In this document: positions 44,447 to 51,639 of the stretch, piece after piece
Layout: every line of letters begins with the position of its first letter
How positions within the stretch are numbered: position 1 is the stretch's first letter
NCBI GenBank assembly: GCA_919901855.1
Contig: CAKKQC010000041.1
Coordinates: 1-64,000 of the forward strand
Source: a bacterium
GTDB taxonomy: Bacteria; Oederibacteriota; CAKKQC01
DNA length: 64,000 nucleotides
Direction: 5' to 3'
The notes under the pieces: generated by a model
Told to the model about the DNA's origin: nothing
Seen by the model: the letters and a program-made list of their open reading frames with translations, nothing else
Databases searched by the model: none
Program-made: the position numbers and the translations under genes

Positions 44447-44793
44447 GACTCTTTGCGGCCGCCCTGCTGACGGGCTCCGTCCTCGCCGGCACCCTCCTGG
44501 GTGGGTGCGCCACGATCGGCAGGGACTTCGACTCCACGTCGCTCGCGTGGGTGAAGCCGGGCGAGACCGCCAAGCCCGAGATCCTCGAGAAGCTGGGCAA
44601 CCCGTTCCGCGTCGGCGTGGACAGCGGCGATCCGACGTGGACCTACGGCTACTACAAGTACCGGCTGCTCGGCACCAGCGCGGCCAAGGACCTCGTGATC
44701 CGGTTCGGCCCCGACGGCAAGGTCAAGACCTTCACGCTGAACACGAGTTTTCCAGAGGAACAGGGGATCCTGGACCCTGCACTGAAACGGTAG
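44443..44793 (+). CDS. BamE/SmpA-like small lipoprotein
   Basis: A 116-aa protein starting at GTG 44443. The signal ends in lipobox LLGGC. The body has the SmpA/OmlA pattern: WVKPGETAKPEILEKLGNPFRV, TWTYGYYKYRLLG, DLVIRFGPDGKVKTFTL. BamE-type domains are found in outer-membrane lipoproteins; this copy probably works with the CHASE2 protein rather than in the BAM complex (inference from coupling). A short, diverged copy of its last codons lies at 44844-44867. Confidence 0.8.
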   Translation: MRLFAAALLTGSVLAGTLLGGCATIGRDFDSTSLAWVKPGETAKPEILEKLGNPFRVGVDSGDPTWTYGYYKYRLLGTSAAKDLVIRFGPDGKVKTFTLNTSFPEEQGILDPALKR

Positions 44794-44816
44794 TTGGCGT
44801 CCAGGACCCTCGCGTC

Positions 44817-44832
44817 GGTGGCGGACGCCACC
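44817..44832 (+). terminator. 3' hairpin with GGAC loop (BamE-like gene)
   Basis: GGTGGC and GCCACC pair around a GGAC loop. It lies 23 nt after the stop at 44793 and before the tail copy. No T-run follows. Same design as at 18127 and 29106. GGCGTCC at 44796-44802 could pair with 44823-44829 as an alternative. Confidence 0.45.
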
Positions 44833-44843
44833 GTCACGCGGCG

Positions 44844-44867
44844 CTGGACCCGGCCCTGAACAAGTAG
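44844..44867 (+). pseudogene. short diverged copy of the BamE-like gene 3' end
   Basis: CTG-GAC-CCx-GCx-CTG-AAx... TAG, encoding LDPALNK and stop, matches LDPALKR and stop at 44770-44793 (19 of 24 bases). Two differences are synonymous and two conservative. It ends 18 nt from the stop of the convergent peroxiredoxin gene, like the two larger tail copies. The shortness makes chance a real alternative. Confidence 0.5.
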
Positions 44868-44885
44868 AGGCCGGCGAGACCTTGG

Positions 44886-45503
44886 CTACTTCCGCTTCGT
44901 GTACTTGACCGAACAGCCGTAGGGCTGCGTCTCCGGCACGCTCACGGTCTTCCCGGCCAGCATTTCGTCCAGCGCCTGACGCACGTAGTTCACGCCCCCC
45001 GAGCCGCCCTTTGACGTCCGAAGACGGACGTCTTGCCCGCCGGCGGGATCGTCGTCGATCGCCCCCGCGTACGCGAGCCGCCCCTTGGGGTCGATGACGA
45101 ACAGGTGCGGGGTCGTCTTCGCGCCGTAGACGCGCCCGACCCGGCCCAGCCGGTCGTTCAGCACCGGGTACGGTAGGGAGAACGCCTCCCGCGCCCAGGC
45201 ATCCCGCTCCAGCGGCAGGTGCGCGGTCGAGTCGACCCCGAGCCACGCGACGCCCTGGGGAGCGTACGCCGCCGCGAGCGTGCGCATCGTGCCCGCTATC
45301 GCATGCCGCGTCCAGAACGGGCAGTCCGGGTTCATCCACTCGAGCACGACGATTCGGCCCCGGAGCGACGCGAGGGTGACCGTCTTCCCGTCCTGATCCT
45401 TGAGCGTGAACGCGGGCGCGGGCCGTCCGATCTTCGCCACCGGAACCGCCGCCGGGACCGGCGCCGCCGCCAGCACGGCCAGGAAACCCGCGAGCGCGAT
45501 CAC
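44886..45503 (-). CDS. exported AhpC/TSA-type thioredoxin-fold protein
   Basis: A 205-aa protein with signal peptide (IALAGFLAVLAAAPVPAA) and an AhpC/TSA redoxin domain: PAFTLKDQDGKTVTLASLRG, Cys61 in WMNPDCPF as the only cysteine of the site, and TPHLFVIDPKGRLAYAG. The end SVPETQPYGCSVKY is typical of the secreted subgroup. An insert near residues 157-165 is encoded by a palindrome (45013-45032). A periplasmic reductase or peroxidase role is inferred. Start GTG at 45503 forms GTGA with the zincin stop. Confidence 0.88.
   Translation of the reverse strand: MIALAGFLAVLAAAPVPAAVPVAKIGRPAPAFTLKDQDGKTVTLASLRGRIVVLEWMNPDCPFWTRHAIAGTMRTLAAAYAPQGVAWLGVDSTAHLPLERDAWAREAFSLPYPVLNDRLGRVGRVYGAKTTPHLFVIDPKGRLAYAGAIDDDPAGGQDVRLRTSKGGSGGVNYVRQALDEMLAGKTVSVPETQPYGCSVKYTKRK
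45013..45032. repeat. in-frame palindrome in the peroxiredoxin gene
   Basis: GACGTCCG and CGGACGTC flank a 4-nt AAGA (TCTT on the other strand). It shares the core GTCCG-TCTT-CGGAC with 11420-11439. It encodes part of a short extra loop before NYVRQALDEML. Confidence 0.6.
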
Positions 45504-45868
45504 GCGTAGCCCAGCTCGTCCATCTGGCGCTCGTCGAGTCCGAAGTAGTGGCCGAGCTCGTGCAGGATCGTGGTCCGGATCTCGGCGGCGAGTTCCGCGG
45601 GGTCCGGGAAGGCCCGTTCGAGCGGACGCTGGTAGATGACGATCCGGTCCGGCACCCGGGGCAGGTCGGCCAGCGACTGCTCCGTCACCGCCTCCCCCTG
45701 GAAGAGCCCGAACAGGTCGTCGTCCCGGCCCACCCCCGCCTCGCGCAGTTCGGCCTTCGACGGCTCGTCCCGGACGATGACGGCCAGGTCGCCGAGCCTG
45801 GAGCGGAAATCCTCCGGCAGGCCCTCGACCGTCTTCCGGACCAGGGCCTCGAACGCCTCCCGGGTCAC
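45500..45868 (-). CDS. zincin-like metallopeptidase family protein
   Basis: A 122-aa protein of the small bacterial zincin family (DUF1025 type): two acidic helices, DRIVIYQRPLER, then TTILHELGHYFGLDERQMDELGY with the HExxH site at residues 103-107. Normal length for the family, and without a signal. Substrates are unknown. GTG start at 45868 overlaps the propeller stop (GTGA) and its stop overlaps the next start, so it is translated as the middle gene of three. Confidence 0.9.
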   Translation of the reverse strand: MTREAFEALVRKTVEGLPEDFRSRLGDLAVIVRDEPSKAELREAGVGRDDDLFGLFQGEAVTEQSLADLPRVPDRIVIYQRPLERAFPDPAELAAEIRTTILHELGHYFGLDERQMDELGYA

Positions 45869-47166
45869 GGGGCCTTCGGTTTGCCGGGACACGGCGGGGC
45901 GTCGAGCAGCCTCACGCTCCACGCCGTCTTCCCCACCTCGGGAGTCTGTTCGAACCCGGCGACCGCGACCCGGCCGTCCTTGAGGAACGCGAGCCCGTAC
46001 GGCCCGCCCGGCCTGGTTCCCAGCGCCTGGTCGTGCAGTTCCCGGAGCACGGTGCCCGCGGCGTCGTACGTCCGGATCATCCAGCGCCCCGCGTCCCACG
46101 GGCTCTTCTGCGCCGTGTCGCCGTCCTCGTACCCGGCCACGACCACGCGGCCGCACCGGTCGAAACCGGCCGCGTAGGCCTTGTCGTCGAATGCGAGCGG
46201 CCCGTTGTGGAACTTCTCCCACCGTACGTCCCCGCCGGAGTCGAGCACGCGCACGCCCCAATCCACCCTCCGGTCGGCGCCCCCGAAGACCTTGCCCGCG
46301 ACCGCGATCCGGCCGGCCCCGTCCAGCGCGACCGCGTAGGCCTCGTCCATCCACCCTCCCGCGCTCGCGTACGTGCGGGCCCAACGCAGGTTCCCGTCAC
46401 GCTCCCAGACCCGGACGGCCCAGGAGCCCCGGCCCGCCCCCTCACTGACGCCCCCGGCGACATAGGCCGCGCCGTCGCGCCCGATCGCGACCGCGCGCGC
46501 CATGTTCTGCCCCGGTCCCGGCGCGAAGGTCCGCGTCCACTCCAGCTTCCCTCCTGCCGCGTACCGGCGCACCAGCCACCGGGTGTCCACGGCAGAGGGC
46601 TGGGACTCCCAGCCGGCCACGACCACGGAGCCGTCGGCGTCGGTAGCCACGGCCTCGGCCCGGATCGGGGCCGTGCTCGCGAGTGCGTCGTGCCACAGCC
46701 GGGTGCCGTCGGGGCCGTAGCAGGCCACGAGCCAGTGCGCGGGCACGGGACTCCCGCGCGCGAACTCGGAGAATCCCGCGGCCACCACCCGGCCCTTCGG
46801 ATCGACGGCCACGCCCTTGGCGACCTGGTAGAACGCGTTGACCCAGATGAAGGTCCGGGACCAGGCCACCGCGCCCGCGGTGTCCTGCACGCGGACGACC
46901 CAGCCCGACCCGAGGTTCGGCCGATCCCGGGGCTCGCACCCGGCGACCGCGAGGCGGCCGTCCGGGAGCGCGGCGACGCCGTAAGCGACGTTCGAGAGGC
47001 TGGCCGGATGATCGGGCCGGATCGAGGGCATGATGCAGAAGCACCACTCGTTCTTGAAGACCTGGACGCCGCCCGCCGCGGTGATGACCTCGGCTCCGGC
47101 GGGACGTTGCGACGTAATCACGCCCAGAACCAGCAGGGCGATCGACACCGGGACGCGCGACGTCAT
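45865..47166 (-). CDS. exported beta-propeller repeat protein
   Basis: A 433-aa protein with signal peptide (SRVPVSIALLVLGVITSQRPAGA). Six to seven propeller repeats follow: YGVAALPDGRLAVAGCE, GVAVDPKGRVVAAGFSE, AVATDADGSVVVAGWE, AVAIGRDGAAYVAGG, AVALDGAGRIAVAGK, AGFDRCGRVVVAGYE and GLAFLKDGRVAVAGFE. Paralog of the lipoprotein at 32989. Function unknown. First gene of the operon with the zincin and peroxiredoxin. Confidence 0.85.
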   Translation of the reverse strand: MTSRVPVSIALLVLGVITSQRPAGAEVITAAGGVQVFKNEWCFCIMPSIRPDHPASLSNVAYGVAALPDGRLAVAGCEPRDRPNLGSGWVVRVQDTAGAVAWSRTFIWVNAFYQVAKGVAVDPKGRVVAAGFSEFARGSPVPAHWLVACYGPDGTRLWHDALASTAPIRAEAVATDADGSVVVAGWESQPSAVDTRWLVRRYAAGGKLEWTRTFAPGPGQNMARAVAIGRDGAAYVAGGVSEGAGRGSWAVRVWERDGNLRWARTYASAGGWMDEAYAVALDGAGRIAVAGKVFGGADRRVDWGVRVLDSGGDVRWEKFHNGPLAFDDKAYAAGFDRCGRVVVAGYEDGDTAQKSPWDAGRWMIRTYDAAGTVLRELHDQALGTRPGGPYGLAFLKDGRVAVAGFEQTPEVGKTAWSVRLLDAPPCPGKPKAP

Positions 47167-47173
47167 GCTTCCG

Positions 47174-47179
47174 ATGATA
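47174..47179 (-). promoter_or_regulatory. putative -10 (TATCAT), propeller operon
   Basis: TATCAT on the minus strand, 7 nt before the ATG at 47166, without Shine-Dalgarno. Leaderless type. Confidence 0.5.
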
Positions 47180-47191
47180 CTCCCCGGCCCG

Positions 47192-47905
47192 TCAGAAGGG
47201 GTTCGAGGCCGCCTCGGCAGCGGCGAGCGCGGCCGAGGCGGTCACGATGGCGACACCCGGGACCTTGAGCAGCCGGTCGTAGAGGCGGCGGACGTAGTCC
47301 GCCGAGACGGGCCCCCAGCCCTCCTCGTCGAGCCCGTGGGTGTTGTAGATGAGCCAGCCCGGCGGCGCGGACAGCCACTGCGCGATGCACCCGTCGAGAT
47401 GCGCCTCGCAGTTCCCGGGGCCGTGCGCCGTGCACGTCAGACGCCGCAGGTCGCGGGCCGGCAGCGGGTTGAACCCGCTCCCGCCGGTCCGGAGCGCGCG
47501 GACGCGCGAGAGCAGGTACTTCTCGACCTCGGGCGTCGAGGCGTTGTACGGCATCGCGTAGACCGACCGTTCGGGGCGGAATCCCTTCATGGACCGCCCG
47601 AATGCGTCAAGGCATAGATCGATCTCGCGCTTCACTTCGTCCCACGGCGCCCGCGCGTGGTTGAGGTGCGTGTGGCTGTGCGGGTTGATCTCGTGGCCCC
47701 GCGCGGCGAGCTCGTTCCAGAGGTCCCAGCCCGCCGTCGGGGCGTTGTGCCACTCGTCCGCGGGCACGTGGCCGGGCTCGGAAGCCCGGCTGATGATGTT
47801 CAGGGCGGCCTTCACGCCGAACTCGTCGTGGATCGCGGCGATCGTCCGGAACGATTTCTCGAACCCGTCGTCCCAGCTCAGCGTCAGGAGCCTGGTCGCG
47901 GTCAC
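47192..47905 (-). CDS. polysaccharide deacetylase (NodB-like)
   Basis: A 237-aa carbohydrate esterase 4 / NodB-like domain without signal peptide. LSWDDGFEKSFRTI gives the Asp-Asp motif, and HEINPHSHTHLNHA gives the H-x3-H zinc motif; GFRPERSVYAMPYN is the third motif. Such enzymes remove N- or O-acetyl groups from chitin-like, xylan or peptidoglycan chains. Without a signal, a cytoplasmic substrate or atypical export must be assumed. Start GTG at 47905 forms GTGA with the GHL10 stop. Confidence 0.88.
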   Translation of the reverse strand: MTATRLLTLSWDDGFEKSFRTIAAIHDEFGVKAALNIISRASEPGHVPADEWHNAPTAGWDLWNELAARGHEINPHSHTHLNHARAPWDEVKREIDLCLDAFGRSMKGFRPERSVYAMPYNASTPEVEKYLLSRVRALRTGGSGFNPLPARDLRRLTCTAHGPGNCEAHLDGCIAQWLSAPPGWLIYNTHGLDEEGWGPVSADYVRRLYDRLLKVPGVAIVTASAALAAAEAASNPF

Positions 47906-49635
47906 TTCGACGTCACGCCCAGGCGTAGCACGGGCAGGAGATCCCGCACGACCTGTTCCTCCAGTTCGAACAGGACGAACCCCGCCGCCCCCAGCTCCCG
48001 CGCGGAGACGATCTGGGCGACGGCCATGTCCGGCGCCTGGTTGCGGTCGGCGCCGTAAGTCGCGTAGAGCCCGACGTAGACGGGAACCTTCCCCGCGGCC
48101 GCTTCCAGCTCGGACTTGAGTCGGGCGCGCATCTCGGGGAGGCTGTCGGTGTAGTTCATGGGGCACACGAAATCCACGAGCCCGTCCTTGATCCAGCGTC
48201 CCCAGTCCTGGAACACGGACTTCCGGCACGAAGCGGGATCGGAGAACACGGCGGCCGAAAGCTTCGCTTCCGGGCGGACGTCCTTCATCATCTGCCGCAC
48301 CGTCAGGACGAAACTCGTGATGACATTGCGGCGCCAATCCGCGTACTGAGCCGCGTACTTCCCGCCCTCGAGTACGGGCTTCGGCCAGCCGTCGAGCCGC
48401 ACCCCCAGCCCCTCCTCGAAGTTCGCGCGACAGGCCGGGCAGAAGCACCACTCGTCGCCCGGGTACCGGATGTAGTCGAGCTGGAACCCGTCGATCGGGT
48501 ACTTCGCCACGAGCTCGCGGATCGCGTCGAGCTCGTACTTCCGGTTCGCCGCGTTCGACGGGCAGAGCCACTCGCCCTGCTTCCCGTCCTTGTCCACCAT
48601 CATCCGCCCCGCGAACCGGTACGGGACCGCGACGGCGGGGTCCGCCATCCACCCCATCTGGAAGCAGACCTTCCAGACGTGGACCTGGATCCCCTTCGCG
48701 TGCGCGGCGTCGAGCAGGATCTTCAACTGGTCGCCCTGCTGGCCGACGACCTTCGCGACCGGGACCACGTTCGACGGGTAGTAGGCGCACCCGCTCCAGA
48801 GCATGTTCGGGAACACGGCGTTGAAGCCGTTCTGTGCGAGCGCGTCGACGACCTTCGGCCAGCCCATCCCGTACGCGTCCCCGCTGTGGCACCAGCCCGC
48901 GCGGAACTCGCCCGGCTTCGGCGCCTGGGCGCGCGCATAGGCGTCCACGAGTATGCCGCGGGCCCGGGCCAGGAGATCCTGCGGCTCCTTCGCCTCGAGG
49001 TTGCGGGCCCGGGCCGCGCTGCGCAGGAGGACCTCCGCCGCGCCCCACGCCGGCGCGAGCGCTCGATCGGCCTTGAACGCCGCCCCGACCTCCGCCACGC
49101 CCTGCCACGGACCGATCGTGACGACATCGTCCACGGCGAGCGCGGAAGTGCCCGCGAGCGCGGCGAGGGTGACCGTCACGTCCCGCTTGGCGGCCGGCGT
49201 CACCGCGATCCGGACGCGGCGGATGGAGTTCCACCCGGCCGGGGTGCCCTCCGTCCCGAAGGCGGCGCGCGGAAGCTTGAGCGTCCGCCACGTCTTGCCC
49301 ACGCCGCCGGCGCCGCTCCGGTACCAGCCGGCCCCCGACTCGAAGTACAGGACGATCTCGGCCACCGCCTCGGGGTCGTCGGCCTTCACCCGCACCGTGA
49401 TCCACTTGTCCCCGGTGAGGTCGGGCGTCATCTCGACGTCCCAGCCCGCGCGCCAGCCCTCGAGCGTCGAGAACGGGCACCGGAGCAGGACCGCCGGCTT
49501 GCCCGAATCGGTCGCCGGTTCCACGGCCGGGGAGCCCTCGAGCGCCTCCCAGCGCTTGGCATCGCGGAAGTCCGCGGGGGTGAGGAGGTCAGCCGCACGG
49601 GCGAGGGTGGCGAGGAGGAGGCAGGCGGTGATCAC
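47902..49635 (-). CDS. exported GHL10/DUF4015-type glycoside hydrolase
   Basis: A 577-aa protein starting at GTG 49635, with a short signal (ITACLLLATLARA). An N-terminal beta domain (~20-190) precedes a barrel matching glycosyl hydrolase-like 10: RAGWCHSGDAYGMGWPKVVDALAQNGFNAVFPN, HAKGIQVHVWKV, YPIDGFQLDYIRYPGD, LSAAVFSDP, GLVDFVCPMNYTD and KVPVYVGLYATYG. The Asp of FQLDYIRYP is the usual candidate catalytic residue. Coupled to the deacetylase, so the two probably treat the same glycan. Confidence 0.87.
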   Translation of the reverse strand: MITACLLLATLARAADLLTPADFRDAKRWEALEGSPAVEPATDSGKPAVLLRCPFSTLEGWRAGWDVEMTPDLTGDKWITVRVKADDPEAVAEIVLYFESGAGWYRSGAGGVGKTWRTLKLPRAAFGTEGTPAGWNSIRRVRIAVTPAAKRDVTVTLAALAGTSALAVDDVVTIGPWQGVAEVGAAFKADRALAPAWGAAEVLLRSAARARNLEAKEPQDLLARARGILVDAYARAQAPKPGEFRAGWCHSGDAYGMGWPKVVDALAQNGFNAVFPNMLWSGCAYYPSNVVPVAKVVGQQGDQLKILLDAAHAKGIQVHVWKVCFQMGWMADPAVAVPYRFAGRMMVDKDGKQGEWLCPSNAANRKYELDAIRELVAKYPIDGFQLDYIRYPGDEWCFCPACRANFEEGLGVRLDGWPKPVLEGGKYAAQYADWRRNVITSFVLTVRQMMKDVRPEAKLSAAVFSDPASCRKSVFQDWGRWIKDGLVDFVCPMNYTDSLPEMRARLKSELEAAAGKVPVYVGLYATYGADRNQAPDMAVAQIVSARELGAAGFVLFELEEQVVRDLLPVLRLGVTSK

Positions 49636-49641
49636 GGCATC

Positions 49642-49709
49642 AGCTTAGAGGCCTTGGGGTCCCCCTGTCCATCCATGGAGTTGCAGGCGGGCGGCCGGAC
49701 GGCTAGACT
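49642..49709. promoter_or_regulatory. divergent promoters, GHL10 and aldo/keto reductase genes
   Basis: Minus strand: TAAGCT (49647-49642), 6 nt before GTG 49635. Plus strand: TTGCAG (49681-49686), 17-nt spacer, TAGACT (49704-49709), 8 nt before ATG 49718. Neither start has a Shine-Dalgarno. Confidence 0.55.
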
Positions 49710-49717
49710 GGCCGCAT

Positions 49718-50668
49718 ATGGAATACCGGCCGCTGGGCGGGACGGGGCTGCGGGTCTCGGGTTTGTGCCTCGGGACCATGAACTGGCGGTGGACGACCTC
49801 GGAGGCGATGTCGTACCGGGTCATGGACGCCTTCATCGCGGGCGGCGGCAACTTCCTCGACTCCGCGGACATCTACTCGTTCTGGGCCAAGGGGTGCGAG
49901 GGCGGCTCGTCCGAGGCCATCATCGGCCAGTGGATGCACCGCCGGCGCAACCGGCGGGACATCGTCCTCGCGACCAAGGTCCGCGGCAGGATGTGGCCCG
50001 GCGCCACTGGCGAGGGGCTCTCGCGCGCGCACATCATCAAGGCCTGCGAGGATTCGCTCCGGCGGCTGCGGACCGACTGGATCGACCTCTACCAGACGCA
50101 CTTCGCCGATGACTCCGTCCCGGTCGATGAGACCATGGCCGCGCTCGGCGACCTCGTCCGCTCCGGCAAGGTCCGGTACGTCGGGTGCTCGAACTACACC
50201 CCGGGCCAGCTCGCGGAGGCGCTCGTCTGCGCGCGCCAGCTCGGACTCCCCCAGTACATCTCGATCCAGCCTTTCTATAATCTCTTTGCCCGCGACTTCG
50301 AGAAGGACCACGTCTGGCTCGTGAAGAAATACGGCGTCGGCGTCATCCCCTACTCTCCGCTCATGGGCGGCTTCCTGACCGGCAAGTACCGGCGGGACAA
50401 GCCCGCGCCGAAGAGCCTGCGGGCGGTGGGGCTCAAGTGGCTCATGAACGATCGCGGGTACAAGGTCATCGAGGCGCTCGAGCGCATGGGCCGGCCGCGC
50501 GGCAAGACCGTCCTCCAGATGGCGCTCGGCTGGCACCTGACGCACGACTGGATGACGGCCCCGATCATCGGCGCCAACACGCCCGAGCAGTTGCACGAGG
50601 CGCTCGGCGGTGCGGGGCTCCGGCTCTCCGACGACGAGATGAAGGAACTGGAAGGGCTGACGTCATGA
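49718..50668 (+). CDS. aldo/keto reductase (tandem copy 1)
   Basis: A 316-aa aldo/keto reductase. The tetrad is in FLDSADIYSFW (Asp, Tyr), LATKVRG (Lys) and YQTHFAD (His); YVGCSNYTPGQ and TAPIIGANTPEQLHE are typical. It shares long matching segments with the next gene (EKDHVWLVKKYGVGVIPYSP, GGFLTGKYRR, MALGWHL.HDWMTAPI), so the pair arose by tandem duplication. An inserted stretch at ~45-60 includes GCEGGSSEAIIGQWM. Substrate unknown. Its stop forms ATGA with the second copy. Confidence 0.9.
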   Translation: MEYRPLGGTGLRVSGLCLGTMNWRWTTSEAMSYRVMDAFIAGGGNFLDSADIYSFWAKGCEGGSSEAIIGQWMHRRRNRRDIVLATKVRGRMWPGATGEGLSRAHIIKACEDSLRRLRTDWIDLYQTHFADDSVPVDETMAALGDLVRSGKVRYVGCSNYTPGQLAEALVCARQLGLPQYISIQPFYNLFARDFEKDHVWLVKKYGVGVIPYSPLMGGFLTGKYRRDKPAPKSLRAVGLKWLMNDRGYKVIEALERMGRPRGKTVLQMALGWHLTHDWMTAPIIGANTPEQLHEALGGAGLRLSDDEMKELEGLTS

Positions 50669-51630
50669 CGAAGAAGCCGATCCCGACGCGACCGCTCGGC
50701 ACGACCGGAATCCAGGTGTCGGAGCTGGCCCTGGGCACCATGCAGTTCACGTGGACGTGCTCGGCCGCCATGGGCCGCCGGGTCCTCGACGCCTACTGGG
50801 CCGCCGGCGGGTATTTCATCGACACCGCGGACTCGTACACGACCTGGCAGGAGGGCAACTCCGGGGGCGAGGCCGAGACGATCATCGGGAACTGGATGAA
50901 GGAGCGGAAGAACCGCCGCCAGGTCGTGCTCGCGACCAAGTGCCAGATGCGCGTCTGGCCGGGCACGACCGGCGAGGGCCTCTCGCGCGTGCACGTCTTC
51001 TCCGCCATCGACGCCTCACTCCAGCGGCTCCGGACGGATTACGTCGACCTCCTCCAGTGCCACTGGCCCGACGGGATCACGCCCGTCGAGGAGACCCTGC
51101 GCGCGTTCGACGACCTCATCGCCGCCGGGAAAGTGCGGTACGTGGGCTGCTCGAACTTCTCGAGCGGGCTCTTCGGCGAGGCGCTCGCCCTCGCCCGGTG
51201 GGGGCGCTACCCGAAGCTGGTCTCGGTCCAGCCCCGGTACCACCTCCTCGAGCGCGACTTCGAGAAGGACCACGCCTGGCTCGCGAAGAAGTACGGCGTG
51301 GCCGTGATCCCGTACTCCCCGCTCGCGGGCGGATTCCTGACCGGCAAGTACCGGAAGGGCAAGCCCCTGCCCGACTCCAAGCGGATCGAGTGGCAGAAGC
51401 ACATGCTCGGCGACAAGCTCTGGAACGTCGTGGCCACGCTCGAGCGGTTGGGCAGGAAGCGCGGCAAGACCGTGGCGCAGATGGCGCTCGGCTGGCACCT
51501 CTCGCACGACTGGATGACGGCCCCGATCGTGGGCGCAAACTCGCCGGAGCAGTTGAAGGAGACGCTGGGCGCCGCCGGGCTGAAACTCACCCCCGACGAG
51601 ATGAAGGCCCTGGACGAGGTGTCGAAGTAG
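50665..51630 (+). CDS. aldo/keto reductase (tandem copy 2)
   Basis: A 321-aa paralog of the previous gene with the tetrad in FIDTADSYTTW, LATKCQM and LQCHWPD. The catalytic His is kept although the preceding residues differ. The start ATG at 50665 overlaps the first copy's stop; an in-frame extension upstream lies inside that gene. Two diverged copies in one operon suggest either different substrates or a heteromer (inference). It converges on the GH18-like gene with 9 bp between. Confidence 0.9.
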   Translation: MTKKPIPTRPLGTTGIQVSELALGTMQFTWTCSAAMGRRVLDAYWAAGGYFIDTADSYTTWQEGNSGGEAETIIGNWMKERKNRRQVVLATKCQMRVWPGTTGEGLSRVHVFSAIDASLQRLRTDYVDLLQCHWPDGITPVEETLRAFDDLIAAGKVRYVGCSNFSSGLFGEALALARWGRYPKLVSVQPRYHLLERDFEKDHAWLAKKYGVAVIPYSPLAGGFLTGKYRKGKPLPDSKRIEWQKHMLGDKLWNVVATLERLGRKRGKTVAQMALGWHLSHDWMTAPIVGANSPEQLKETLGAAGLKLTPDEMKALDEVSK

Positions 51631-51639
51631 CCAGGCCCC

